From: Hyalella azteca
Taxonomy: Eukaryota; Arthropoda; Malacostraca; Amphipoda; Hyalellidae
NCBI RefSeq assembly: GCF_000764305.2
Contig: NW_025942437.1
Location: forward strand, 978 to 64,977
Direction of reading: 5' to 3'
Length of the DNA: 64,000 nt
The position numbers were made by a program, and so were the translations under genes. A model generated the notes under the pieces. It had not been told where the DNA came from. It saw only the letters and a program-made list of their open reading frames with translations, and made no database searches. This document shows, piece after piece, positions 11,471-23,712 of this stretch (position 1 is its first letter; each line of letters begins with the position of its first letter).

Positions 11471-13917
11471 TCAATATAATACCAGTCTTGTTTATCCATT
11501 GAGTTGGAAACCCACTTCGTTCTACGTACGTCTGGATGTCGTTTGTTATTGCTCAGGTTCAGAGACTTCCAATTGTCTTATCTCATTAAATCCTGAAGAT
11601 ACGTAAGTGGTATTTACCTTGTGCTAACACTCTGTAAAATAATTTTGTCGTTGTCAAAATAGCTTAAATCTCTTCTTAAACCATCTGTCTTATGTTTACC
11701 TCTTCGAGGAAAATGAGAGAAATTTCGAGGAAAATGCAGATGAGAGACTCGAGAGTCACTGGTCAAATTGCATTCTATATGTTCAGAAAAAACTCTAGTA
11801 TGGGAGCTTGGGTACTTGTCTAAAGTAGACAATTGATTCCATGTCCAGCTCATATTTAAAACTTAAATCATCATTATTAACTTTGAAATATTATACCAGA
11901 CATGAGCCGAAACAAACGAAAGGGATGGAATATATTGCCAAAGATTTTTTTAACTATTCAAGTTTACATCCCTTGACGTTTAATTCCAAATTGCTCTTCT
12001 TATGCTGCAAAACGCACAAGATTTATACTATTTGAAGTATATGCCCCTAGGGAAACTCCGCAAGCAGGAGTTGGTGAAAAGTTTTTAATTCGTCTATCTG
12101 CTCAACAACTATTATTTAGATTTGGCTCGCCATCAGTCGCACGAGGTTTTTTTTAAACCAAATCGATGCGCGAGGAAAACGAATCGATAATCAGCAGATA
12201 GAATTTATTATGATCATTATCTTATGATATTTAGGATTTTCTTAGGCTTGGGTCAGTCAGTAAAAATGGCTTATTGTAAAACGAGCGGCGATTGATGATG
12301 CTTTTGACATGAAGCAAAAAGTTCCGCAGGAGGAACTGCGAAATTTCACAGCTGAATACTATCTGGCACGATTAACGCTATAGTCAATCGTCAACTCCCA
12401 ATTCCTTATACCGTCCGAATCTTGTTGGCTGAAAAATATCAAAGAATTGTAAGCCAATTTGTCGTACTTTCCTTTCGTGACTTGGATAGCAGTTTTCGAC
12501 ACCAGTTTGTAATTCATCGGTGTCGTGGGTCAAGACAATTCTAGTCTGATGTGCCGAACATCCAATCTTGTCCAATCACTCATCTGGTGATACAATTGTT
12601 GGCAGAAATAATGTAATATTATTGAAGATTGTATCCTGGTTATTGCGCACGTTGTACATTATAATGAAAGTAACCGCCTACTATTGCCGAAAAGACGTCG
12701 TTACCATCAAGACTAAGAAAACCGGAATCAAAACGGGTCCACATTGACGCGGATAGAGAAGGCGCCGTTCCTCCGCATAGAAATATTACTTGGAAATAAT
12801 CCAAGATTTTAGACGTTTTCAATAGAAACTTATCTTGATGCACACTTTCCAGCTCTTTAATTCGTATTTTGTACTACACCATAAAAAAAATTTAATGTGC
12901 AAATTGTCTATTCAAATCGCTCACATTAGAAGGGAGATATTTAAGCCTCGGTAATTAGTATATTAATGAGTACCTAGAAGAGGATTAATGAAGCTATACG
13001 AACACGTATGAAATGACAGGAAATTTAGAGACACATTTTACTTTTTATTTACCCTTTTCATCCAGGGCTCTCAACCCCTTCTCTTCATAAAGAACGTCAG
13101 CAGAGAATACCTCAAAAATCAAAATGTACAAATATTTCAACACGTCAGATAGGATAATTTAACCGCAAATTTACCAGACATCAGGTTAAACTCGTCGACG
13201 TAAAAACTGATAAGATAATTTAGGTGGCAGAGTGGTTATTGAGTTCCAAGATTGAAGCAACAGTTTCGGGTTTGAAACCTGCAACAGGTGAAAATTCTGG
13301 TCGAAAGCGGCGAGGTGACAAGGGGGTTTAGAATCGGCGGGAGGCCAACATGGCTTAAGCAAAGCTGACACCACTATTTCATATTATTGTATCAATATAG
13401 ATACAATCAAGGAACCAGTTTATTTCGTTTAGAGAAGCACCGTTAACTTCTCTTAACTAAATAGACATGTCACAGTTTATTCTTTTGTCTCCTCAATATG
13501 ACAAGTCGGACTTGAAGCCCAGGTCAAGTCCGACCTGTCGCCTTGACCAAAGCCCCATCAGGCCTAAGAAAGCCATAACGTAAAAAAAAATCATAAACAT
13601 TGTACAAATTTACTCAAAATTTAATTTTATAAAGATGATTTTATATTTTCTTCCTACAAAGAGCTAAGAAAATGAAGCGACTGTCAGGTAAGTCGGCTCC
13701 AGTTTCACTGGCATGCGTCGCTCAGCCAGCAAGACGGGGGTACGTGCAACGGAGACGTCCAGCGTCTAACGGACCCTTGAAAACTAACCCACAAAAATTA
13801 TTGACGTAAATACACGCAGCATACAGTTACTCTTGTGTCATGTTACAGTACAGCGAAGTAATTAAAATATAACGTCACAAACACTAGAGCAATAATTAAG
13901 ATGATTAAATCGGCCCG
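11471..13917. other. intergenic spacer between convergent XAB2 and RNASEH2A
   Basis: AT-rich DNA with only short chance frames. I see no exon, RNA gene or intact mobile element. It should contain the 3' UTRs of both neighbours. Confidence 0.6.
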
Positions 13918-16900
13918 CTAGAGGCATTGCAAGGGCTGGAGGCAGCGGTCGCTGAAGAAGAAGTGTCGCTGTGCTGCAGCAGCGCCGCGTCTCCCGCCAT
14001 CTCCATTTTCTTCGCTGCCATTCATTCTACCGCCGCCCGCTTGCCGGGCAAAGAACTGAAGCACAGACGGTGTGTTCTTCTTCTCCTTGTCAGCTTCTTC
14101 TTCCTCCGCCCTGGGAAAACATCAGGTGTTCAGGCAATACAGAAGGCAAATAAGTGCGAGTTATACTAGTGTCAGCGGACGTTCGCCGCAACCTTTAATC
14201 TTGCTCAGAATGTCTCGAGCCTTACGGCCAAACGCCGGTAACTATCTTGTAAAGAAATACACTGACTTCGATAAAAATTTCAATTGCACATGGATTCCGT
14301 TAATTAAAACTTCAGTTAACACGAATAAAACGTAAGTTTATTTCAGCAAGGAACAGTTTAAAAGAGACACGTTTAAAATACTAGAATCAGCGAAACAGGC
14401 ATTCATAATGAAAGACAGCGTCATAAAACTTTCAAAGCACTGCCACGATTCTAGCGTTAGGGCACAGAATTGCTGAGAGTTGGTAGAGCGAATTTAGGTG
14501 AGAACCTCACTGTAGAGCTGGCGGAACACGACTAATTACCAGGCTCACAGCCGCTCATATCTGACCTCTCATGACTTCACTAAATGCCGTAAGGACAATG
14601 TGATGGGGCTGTACACTTTCACTTTCGGTACCCACGTTAACAGTGAACGACTCCCACCGTTCACACTAGTATCAAATTGCCAATGGTTCATCATAACTGT
14701 GTTATGCTGAAGGCGTTCGACACAATAGACAGACAATTTAGACAACGCTCTGAGGAAATTTGGGATGGATAAGGAGGAAGGAGACAGCTCCTTGATGTGA
14801 TTGACAGCTCCTTGATGTGATTGACAGCTCCTTGATGTGATTGACAGCTCCTTGATGTGATTGACAGCTCCCAGGTCTGTCCACGTGTCCATCATGCAAA
14901 GGCTGTGCATGGTGGTGCACGTGAATGTCCCCGGTCTGTACCTAAGACTCGCCATGTTACCGATACCTTCATAGTCCTTCCAGTAAACCCATCATGAGAT
15001 GGGCAGCCATCTGTTCTACCCATTACACCAGCCATGAGACTGGTACGTCTTTGGTCTACCCATCAGGCTCACCATGCGCCTGACGTGCCTTTGGTCTCTC
15101 GTTAGACCCATCATGTTATTGGCAAGTCTTTGGTCTACCCATTAAATCACCATGCGACTGACAAGCCTTTGGTCTCTCATTAGACTCATCATGTTATTGG
15201 CATGTCTTTGGTCTACATATTAAATCAATATGAGATTGACAAGCCTTTAGTCTCTCATTAGACTCATCATGTTATTGGCGTGTCTTTGGTCTAAAATTAA
15301 ATCACCATGAGGTTGACAGTCCTTTGGTCTCTCATTACTTATCATGTTATTGGAATGTCTTTGGTTTACCCAATAAATCACCATGAGATTGACAAGCCTT
15401 TGGTCTCTCATTAGACCCACCACGTTACTGGCACGCCTTTGGTCTGCAAGATGGACTCCGCCGTGGACCAGGAAAAGCGGACGAGGCTGGGAAAACCAAA
15501 CACCGGATCGAGCGTCCGCTGTAGGAAGTTTTTTGTGATCGCATCTGAAACGTAGAAATTTTACGCGCTTTAAAACACGTTAATAAGAAGCATAAAATTC
15601 ATGGGATATATTAAATTCACAGGCAATAAGAAATAATATTTTCAATATAAGACATGACGCGCACCGCCAGGATATCCGCTGCCCCAAGTGCCACCCTCGA
15701 TGCCTTCAGGGAACTGCCAGGCAGCCAGAGCGCTGTCACGCGCGACCTGCGGGATCAACAGTACCGCTGAAGATTATATTTTATTTCCTTAGCAAGTAAT
15801 TCAGCAGCTACGACAGAAACAATAAAAGTTATATTGAATTATGAATCAAGTCGTTCAGTATCTATATTGATAGTCATTAATTATAATACCCCTGTTGATA
15901 AATCACAGAAGTAGCGACGATAGTTTATTCAAACAAGTGGTGGTGTCTCGGTTATACCACAATCTCTACACTGAGCTCTGGCACAGACGACCCACCCTGG
16001 CACAGACGACACACCCTGGCACAGACGACACACCCTGGCACAGACGACACACCCTGGCACAGACGACACACCCTGACTAGGATAAAGAGCGTCTGCTTTT
16101 TTAGAAACTGTTATGTCCAACGTGGGGAAAATTTCTTGCAATTTCGCCTGTAAACAAACAATACAAATTACATGCTCGCCTAACACAGTTTGCTTCACAT
16201 AATTTTCTATCAATCAAATAGTTTATTAGCATTTTGTCATAATTTTGAAAAAAGTATATTTTACTCATCAATATTTAACCATTTAGATCATGAAATAATA
16301 GATACACACATCTATAGCACGATGTGAAGTACTTTTCCCAATGCTATAAAACATTAATCATCTAAATGAATTATTAATGTTATGTTAGTAAATTAATTAC
16401 ACCTTTCAGTGCTCACAGTTTATTTAATCAGTATTTTTTAATTGGAGCAATCTCAAGTCTTAGCACATACTTAGCAAGAATTCACTCCCCTTCACAAAAA
16501 AACGCACCTTCAATTAACTAAGAAATAAAGCACAGTAAACTTAGCATCTCATCATAAATTTTGACTTTTTATGTAGAGAAATAATTTGTAAATTGCTAAA
16601 TTCAAGACAAGCTGTATCATCAAAATCATCAAAATCATCAAATGTACAAGATAAAGAGAGATGCACGTAATAGGTAAATACGTGTAATGATCAGATAGTT
16701 GTAACTTAAAGGCACCTGATATTTCTCAGGCGGTCCTACGGTGTCCACGAAGACTTGGGTGATGTTGGCGCCGGCGGTCATTGCGCGTCTGATGAGCGTG
16801 ATGGCAGAGTTGTGCGACACTTCGTTCAGCGAGACTTTAGGCCTGCCAAACATGAAGATAAAATATGGAATATTCTGCATCTGAAGCTCAATAAAATATG

Positions 16901-18515
16901 AAGCTATCAGAAATAAAAATTCTAGACCATACCGTACGTCAGTAATATACGAATCTAATACACTAAAATCTTGAAGACATGACATCAGCAAAATTTGGAG
17001 CTGTTACACAAGAATCTTAAAGACTAAGCTTCAGCAAATTACAAAGTTATTACACTAAAAATCTTGACGAATGAACGATAGCAAATTATAGAGCTATTAA
17101 TGTTGAATCTTTAAAGCAAAACATTACTGATCTAGGACATCGGTAACTTCAAGTTAACAATAGACAATTAACAATGCAGAAGCTGCCCAAAACAAGGTGC
17201 TTTGCTAGTGCCAATTCACTCAACTTAATTTGAATAAATCTCTTAGTGAGCAGAAAACTTAAGTGCAAACTTCTATTTCACTAGTTTGACACACTTTTTT
17301 ACAGTGCTTCTATGAGGGCTAGTATTAAGAAGCTAGGAAACGGTTAGTAATAAAACAAAAAATTAGGTTCAGGAAAGATATTTTGTTATATGGTACATCT
17401 GAAAGAGTGATTAAAATGCTACTTTTCTACACCAAACAAATTACCACTTATCATAGCAGAGAACAGGCTTCAAATTCCTTCATCATAGAAATTTGCTGCC
17501 TGCACTCTTAGCCAGTCAGTTGTACATTATAAAATATTTTTCCTGTACCTAGTTTTTGTTTTATTACAAAACATTCCTAGTTTCTGAATAGCCCTCGTAT
17601 ATCAAGTCACAATTTTAGTACACAAGCATAAATTCAGAACAAATAGGAGAGACAATTTAAATATGTCAAACTAATGGTGCTGGGGTCACCCAGGTTCTTG
17701 CTGCATTGTTCAATGTATAAAGTATTAGCTTTTATTAGGTAAATCATTCATTAAATAAGCACATAAAACTAATTGAGATGCTATGATTGACCTCTTGTAC
17801 ATGCAGTTGGAAATGAAAGTGGGTGAGATGACTTCAATGGACCAGCCAATGTAGTCATTGTTTTCATGTATAGACTGGAAGAGCTTCTCCCGCTGGGCCT
17901 CTGTCAGGGTTTTGGAGTCAGCAGCACCCAGGACTTTGAGGTCCTCATTGCGAGATACTGGACAGTAGCAAATGCCATACACCATTGGACCTGCAAACAG
18001 CAAACATTTGTCAATAAAATGATTGTGAAATGGGTGAAAAAGATACGAATCATGCTTTAAACAAAACTGTAATATTACAATGGAAAAAACATTAACTTAA
18101 TAAAAGTATGAAGACAGTATGAAAAACAATGATCCCCTGATGTGCTTTTATTACACATAAATGCTGAGAAAATATTCAACTAGTATGTATAGTAAGGCAA
18201 AAATTTTTATTATTTGGCTTCAAGTATTCAGGGATCCATTATGAATGGAATAAAATTACACTCAAAAAAGCTAAAATAATCCCTGGAAAAATTTTTGTTT
18301 CCCAACAAACTATTATGAATGATAAGTTGGCTTATAAAAAGTTAGTTTTGTTCTGGCTAAAACTTAGGAAAGTATTTGATATGATCACCTAAGACAGGTC
18401 CTCTTCCTGCTTCATCCACCCCCAGAACGCATGGCTCAGTCTTGCACACTTCAGGCACGGCTGAGTCAATGTGGCAGTTCATGAAGTTATTCGAGTTGTA
18501 TTCAGACAGATCCAT
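13918..18515 (-). CDS. RNASEH2A: ribonuclease H2 catalytic subunit A
   Basis: Coding exons in transcript order: 18515-18389, 17990-17792, 16842-16716, 16147-16078, (short exon not found), 15746-15665, 15544-15421, 14110-13918. Exon 1 encodes MDLSEYNSN..., a human-like start, and [12 protein letters not shown] with catalytic Asp-Glu. Exon 2 continues [10 protein letters not shown] and ADSKTL; exon 3 has TQVFVDTVG and exon 4 KKADALYP, supplying the other two catalytic acids. Later exons give [19 protein letters not shown] and [20 protein letters not shown]. The last exon encodes an acidic linker, [12 protein letters not shown] (a loose PIP-box-like stretch, inference) and [14 protein letters not shown], like the human end. 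Expected length is about 316 residues against 299 in human. The enzyme removes ribonucleotides from DNA and cuts RNA:DNA hybrids in the nucleus. A segment of about 29 nt for VSAASICAK is missing between 15747 and 16077. Confidence 0.93.
14783..14872. repeat. 20-bp tandem repeat in the last RNASEH2A intron
   Basis: Unit 'gacagctccttgatgtgatt', four nearly perfect copies and a partial fifth. It lies in the intron between exons 15544-15421 and 14110-13918 and has no visible link to a splice site. Confidence 0.9.
14960..15440 (-). repeat. minisatellite copying the RNASEH2A exon 7 donor junction
   Basis: About six diverged units of 75-80 bp. On the minus strand each reads like 'agaccaaag..tgcca', 'taacatgatgggtctaatgag'. 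The exon 7 end itself reads 'AGACCAAAGGCGTGCCAG', 'TAACGTG' followed by donor 'gtgggtctaatgag'. The array is therefore built from the last 25-30 exonic bases plus the start of the intron, expanding into the intron. Confidence 0.8.
15978..16077 (-). repeat. 19-bp minisatellite abutting the RNASEH2A exon 4 donor
   Basis: On the + strand the unit is 'caccctggcacagacgaca', about five copies. The array starts at the donor (exon end 16078, intron gtcagggtgtgtcg), so the first unit lies just inside the intron. The missing conserved exon should lie in this intron, so the array may have disturbed it. Confidence 0.85.
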
Positions 18516-18892
18516 CACAGGGAAAACTTTCAAACTGGCTTCAGATAAAAAAGTTATTTTTGTGCTACGGTATAAAAATAAGTACCTACTGTATACAAGA
18601 TGGAATAAAAATATAGCTATATTGAGATATTTAAATTTAAAGAGTACAAGGGTTTAGAACACTCCATTTTGTTACCAATAGTTTATATATACTGCTCAAC
18701 AGGTTTTGACACTTGAACTCTGTTCATTATAGATTGTGATTTTGCTCTTAAAAGGTTTATGTTTCAAAACTGTCTGCTTTGTTGTTCATTTTATTATTTG
18801 ACAGATAAAATGAAATTATTTTTGAACTTAATATTTATTCTCAATTGTTAATAGTAATGATAATTAGTAATTATATATATTTTTGTAATATA

Positions 18893-18972
18893 TATATATA
18901 ATAATGCTGGGTCACTTACATGTTGAGAGATTAGTTTTATCTACAACCGAGTTGGTTATACAAGTAGGCTTA
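18893..18972 (+). repeat. 80-bp flank duplicated at 20108-20188
   Basis: The segment 'aatgctgggtcacttacatg' to 'ggttatacaagtaggct' recurs at 20108-20188 directly upstream of the next family A element. This indicates duplication of a flank-plus-element block rather than two independent insertions. Confidence 0.8.
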
Positions 18973-20105
18973 CCATCAATTGGGGTAATAAGGGACGGTT
19001 TTGAGCGATTTTTGTTAATAACTTGTGTTGTTTCATGAACAGTTTGGGCTCATTTAGAAAGTATATGCATGGGCTATTGTATGGCATCTCTGAAAAAATT
19101 CTATATGCTATTTGTAAGGTGCCAGTCACAAAATTAAAGCCTCCTGAACTAACCCTGGGAACGGGGTAATAAGGGACACTTGAAATAAAACTAAATTTTA
19201 AAATGCTAGAAGCATGCAGAGTGCACTCATTCATTATTAACAGTGCTCTGAAGTCCTCCTCTTCCTTTTCAGATGATGTAGATGTAGAATAAATTACATT
19301 TTCTTTGATTTTTACTTGTTTTTCCTTTATTGATATATTAACTTATCCATACATTACCATATTATTTTTGTGATATTACCTTATCCATGAACATGCCATT
19401 GAGCATTGACAACCACTTTTTCCACTGCAAGCTTCATATCAGCAGCCATGTAGCATTTCTTCTGTAGCTAAGCTTACAGGGCAGCTGGTAATTTCACACC
19501 ATTTTAATTGAGTTAAGTGAATTCACTATAACAAAAAAAATTGTAAAAAAAACATACCTGGAACAGGAAGGAATATTTTAGTGACAACCATTATAATGTA
19601 AGCTTACAGATACAGAATAAATGCTACATGGCTGCAGATATGAAGCTTGCAGTGGACAAGGTCATTGTCAATGCTCAATGGCATGACCAAGGATACAGTA
19701 ATATCACATTAATAATACGGTAATTAATGAATATTTTAATATAATATCAATAATGGAAAAACAAGTAAAAATCACAAAAAATGTTATTTATTTTACATCT
19801 ACAATGAGAGAGGAGGACTTCAGAGTACTGTTAGTAATGGATGAGTACACTCTGCATGCTTCAAACGTTTTAAAATTAACTTTTATTGCAAGTGTCCCGG
19901 ATTACCCCGTTCCCAGGGGTAAATTGGGGTGGTTTTATTTTGCGTCTGGCACCTTACGAATAGCATATGGAATTTTTGAAGATGCCATTGGATAGCTCTT
20001 GCAAAGAGCTATAAAATGAGCCCAAACTTGTTTCTGAAATGTTTCATGGTAAGAAGTTATCAACAAAAAACGCTCAAAACCATCCTTTTTTACCCAGTTT
20101 GACGG
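18973..20105. mobile_element. family A element, copy a
   Basis: Left end CCATCAATTGGGGTAATAAG and right end complementary to CCGTCAAACTGGGTAAAAAA, each flanked by TA (18971-18972, 20106-20107). About 1.13 kb with no intact reading frame. The two halves are partly inverted copies of one another ('gaagcatgcagagtg' at about 19211 and 'cactctgcatgcttc' at about 19847), so the element is fold-back-like. TA flanks suggest Tc1/mariner-type mobilisation. Confidence 0.75.
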
Positions 20106-20188
20106 TACCGTATATAATAATGCTGGGTCACTTACATGTTGAGAGATTAGTTTTATTTACAACCAAGTTGGGTATACAAGTATGCTTA

Positions 20189-21474
20189 CCATCAATTAGG
20201 GTAATAAGGGACAGTTTTGAGCATTTTTTGTTAATAACTTCTTACCTTGAATTGTTTCATGAACAAGTTTGGGCTCATTTCAAAGGTATATGCATGGGCT
20301 ATTGTATGGCATCTCTGAAAAAATTCTATATGCTATTTGTAAGGTGCCAGACACAAAATAAAAGCCTCCTGAACTAACCCTGGGAATGAGGTAATAAGGG
20401 ACACTTGAAATAAAACTTAATTTTAAAATGTTAGAAGCATGCAGAGTGTACTCATCCATTACTAACAGTGCTCTGAAGTCCTCCTCTTCCTTTTTAGATG
20501 ATGTAGATGTAGAACAAATTACATTTTCTGTGATTTTTACTCGTTTTCCTTTATTGATATATTAACTTATCCATACATTACCATATTATTTATTTGATAT
20601 TACCTTATCCACGAACATGCCATTGAGCATTGACATCAACTTTTTCTACTGCAAGCTTGATATCAGCAGCCATGTAGCATTTCTTCTGTAGCTAAGCTTA
20701 CAGGACAGCTGGTAATTTCACACCATTTTAATTGAGTTAAGTGAATTCACTATCACAAAAAAAAAAATTGTAAAAAAACATACCTGGAACAGGAAGGAAT
20801 ATTTTAGTGACAACCATTATATATATTTTTTTAATCATAGTTTAGGTTAATTAGTATTCATTCTATGTTGCCCAGTGCACAATTCTATATCTGACATTCT
20901 ATGCGCAGTTTTGTGATGACCGATGATGCATTATTTTGCCAAGTGAAATTTTTTTCGCTGAACAAGGTAAATGTAATCAAAATTCTTTGTTGTTAATTGA
21001 TTTTTTGTTAACTGGAGCCTTTGCTAACCAAAGTTCTACAGTAAATGCATTTTTAGGGCATCCCTTATTACCCTGGGGGTGTGTCAATTATTACCCCGTC
21101 CCGCGGAAATGGCCGCCCTTTTTTTGGAATGAGCAACACAAATTCTGTCAATCACGTTTTTAAGCCAACACCTGTGTACAACTTTTATGTTGGTACAATT
21201 TTTTTAATACGGCAAATATTTTTTTGCTACAGATCTTAGCAGAGGTACTTTTCCAACATTTTATTTTTCACTTTTTTCCAGGGATTTTTTAGAGGTAGTA
21301 AATGTGTGATTTCTTAACTTGCTTTATGCTACATAGATAGGAAAAATTTGAATTTTATGGCACTATTTTTAGTTTTGCAACATTTTAATTAGTTTAGCTG
21401 CTAAAACATTTCTACGAAATGTTGGAGGACTGTCCCTTATTACCCCACCCATCCCTCATCATCCCGTTTGGCAG
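20189..21474. mobile_element. family A element, copy b
   Basis: Left end CCATCAATTAGGGTAATAAG after TA 20187-20188; right end complementary to CTGCCAAACGGGATGATGAG before TA 21475-21476. The first 600 bp are nearly the same as copy a; the second part carries the inverted CAGTAGAACTTTGGTTAGC motif near 21030-21050. Non-coding. Confidence 0.7.
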
Positions 21475-21542
21475 TATGTTATCAGTTCCTCATCTTAGAA
21501 AATTGTCAAGTCCCAGAAATTGATTCTCAGGTAGATACAGTA

Positions 21543-22687
21543 CCATCAAACAGGGTATTAAGGGACAGGTGGGGCAAATTGGGACGTGTGTCCCACATTT
21601 CATAGAAATGTTGTAGCAGCTAAACTAATCAAAATATTGCTAAACTAAAAATAGCGGCATAAACTTCAACATTTTTACTATCTATTATGTATAAAGCTAG
21701 TTACAAAATCATACATTCACTATCTCTAAAAAATTGCCAAAAAAGAGTGAAAGGTGCAATTATGGAAAAGTACCTCTACTAAGGTCTGGAGCAAAAAAAA
21801 TATTTGCCATATTAAAAAATTTTACTTACATAAAAGTTGCACACAGGTGTCTGCTTGACAACGCAATTGATGAAACTTGCCCATTTCATTCCAAAAAATA
21901 ATGGCAGCCATTTCCATGCGATGGGGTAATAAGGGACACCCCTAAAAATGCATTTACAGTTTAACCTCAGTTAGCAAAGGATCCAGTTAACAAAAAAATT
22001 GATTAACAACAAAGAATTTTGATTACATTTACCTTGCTCAGCGCAAAAAATTAATGCAAAACATTAATTATTAAACATATTTATTCATTAATGCATCATC
22101 GGTCATCACAAAATTGTGCACAGAATGTCATATATAAGATTGTGCACTGGGCATCATAGAATGAAAAGTAATTAACCTAAACTAGGATTTATTTCTTCAA
22201 AACATATAATGGTGGTTTCTAAAACATTCCTTTCTATTTCAGGTAAGTTTTTTACAATCTTTTTATTATAGTGAATTCACTTAACCCAATTAAAATGGTG
22301 TGGAATTACAAGCAGTCCTGTAAGCTTACAGATACAGAAGAAATGCTATATGGCTGCTGATATGAAGCTTGCAGTGGACAAGGTCATTTTAAATGCTCAA
22401 AGGCATGATTATGGATATGGTATTATCACATAGATAATATGGTAATGAATGAATATGGTGAGATCATATCAATAGAGGATAAACTAGTAAAAACACAGAA
22501 AATGACATTTGTTCTACATCTACATCATCTACAGTGAAAGAGGAGGACCTCAGAGTACTGTTACTAATGGATGAGTACACTCTGCAAGCTTCAAACATTG
22601 AGCCTAAACTCGTTTATGAAATGTTTCATGGTAAGAAGTTATTAACAAATAACACTCAAAACCATCCCTTGTTACCCCATTTGATGG
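21543..22687. mobile_element. family A element, copy c
   Basis: Left end CCATCAAACAGGGTATTAAG after TA 21541-21542; right end complementary to CCATCAAATGGGGTAACAAG before TA 22688-22689. Contains the CAGTTTAACCTCAGTTAGC motif near 21957. On the + strand about 22340-22400, a phrase resembling 'MAADMKLAVDKV' hints at an old HTH_psq-like transposase start, but frames are broken (weak inference). Confidence 0.7.
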
Positions 22688-23278
22688 TATACAAAGAGAT
22701 TGGACAAAATAAGGGAAAGACCTGACATTTTGATATCAATATTTTTGGACATGTTATAAACAATGAAAACATGACATATTTTTAGGTTTTATTGTTTATT
22801 ATTGCTGCTAATTGACAGTTTATCCTTGCACTGATATTTTTAGTAAATTTTTGGGTAAAAACTAATCTATAACCAATATATGGCAAACCTCTGACTCTCA
22901 AAGAGGCAAAATTTTTGGTGCCAAGTGTGTATTCTAGTGGGGGTATTAAATTAACCAGTACATTCAGCATATTGGAAAAAAGGACCTGTAAGCTTAGAAA
23001 GACAGGAACTTCATACTTTTAGTCCATTGTATACATATCTGCTGATGATTTCCCTTTGTAGTTGTGATTGGTTGGTGGGATAGTGATGTCATCCCATTTC
23101 CAGCTGTGATTACGTGATGGGATTGGGCTGTCATCCTTTCCAGCTGTGATAGGCTGTGCCCAAATATGTTATGTGTTCTGGTTAACTTAGTTATTACATT
23201 AACTTAATTTAATAGTTAAACTTATTCATTGCAAACAAAGGGCCTGAAAATTTTTAAATAATACAATAAATGAAAAAA

Positions 23279-23434
23279 ATATAACTCAGTACTCACTGCA
23301 GTGAGTGACAGAGAGCGCATTTTCTTGTCAACGAAAACTTGAGGTCACGGACGGATGGACAGACGGACAGACAGACAGACATGGCGAGCACAATAGAGCA
23401 TTTCTTCCATACGTGAGAAAATGCGCTAAAAAGT
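23279..23434 (+). repeat. family C dispersed repeat, copy 2
   Basis: Same unit as 1469-1619, with CGGACGGATGGACAGACGG core and 'gagaaaatgcgctaaaaag' end. Confidence 0.8.
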
Positions 23435-23639
23435 TAAAACAATCAATCAAATAAGAGAGAACTAAACAATTCTATAACAAATCTGATGTACTACACAATT
23501 GAAACTGCTTGTCCATTTTTCATCCCTCTTTTCCTTTATAGTCAGTCACCTGGCAGGCTGGCAGAGTGCTGTATCTAAGAAAAGATTTCCACCTTGGGTG
23601 GAAAGCTTTTTTCTAAGTGTCCTTCCATTCCTACAATTC

Positions 23640-23710
23640 CTTACTGTTGGTGCCCATATGGCTGGTGCTAGTGTGACAGAAATTTTCCAAATGCTTGATG
23701 TTTCTAGAGG
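23640..23710 (+). pseudogene. Tc1-type transposase helix-turn-helix fragment
   Basis: The + strand frame reads VGAHMAGASVTEIFQMLDVS then RG, matching the first HTH of Tc1-like transposases (GARMAGASVTKTAxLxxVSR pattern). It is interrupted at a TA (23711-23712) by the element 23713-24376. After the second TA (24377-24378) the frame resumes as T-V-S-K-L-S-N-G and then meets a stop. No catalytic DDE domain was found nearby, so it is a relic. Confidence 0.75.
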
Positions 23711-23712
23711 TA

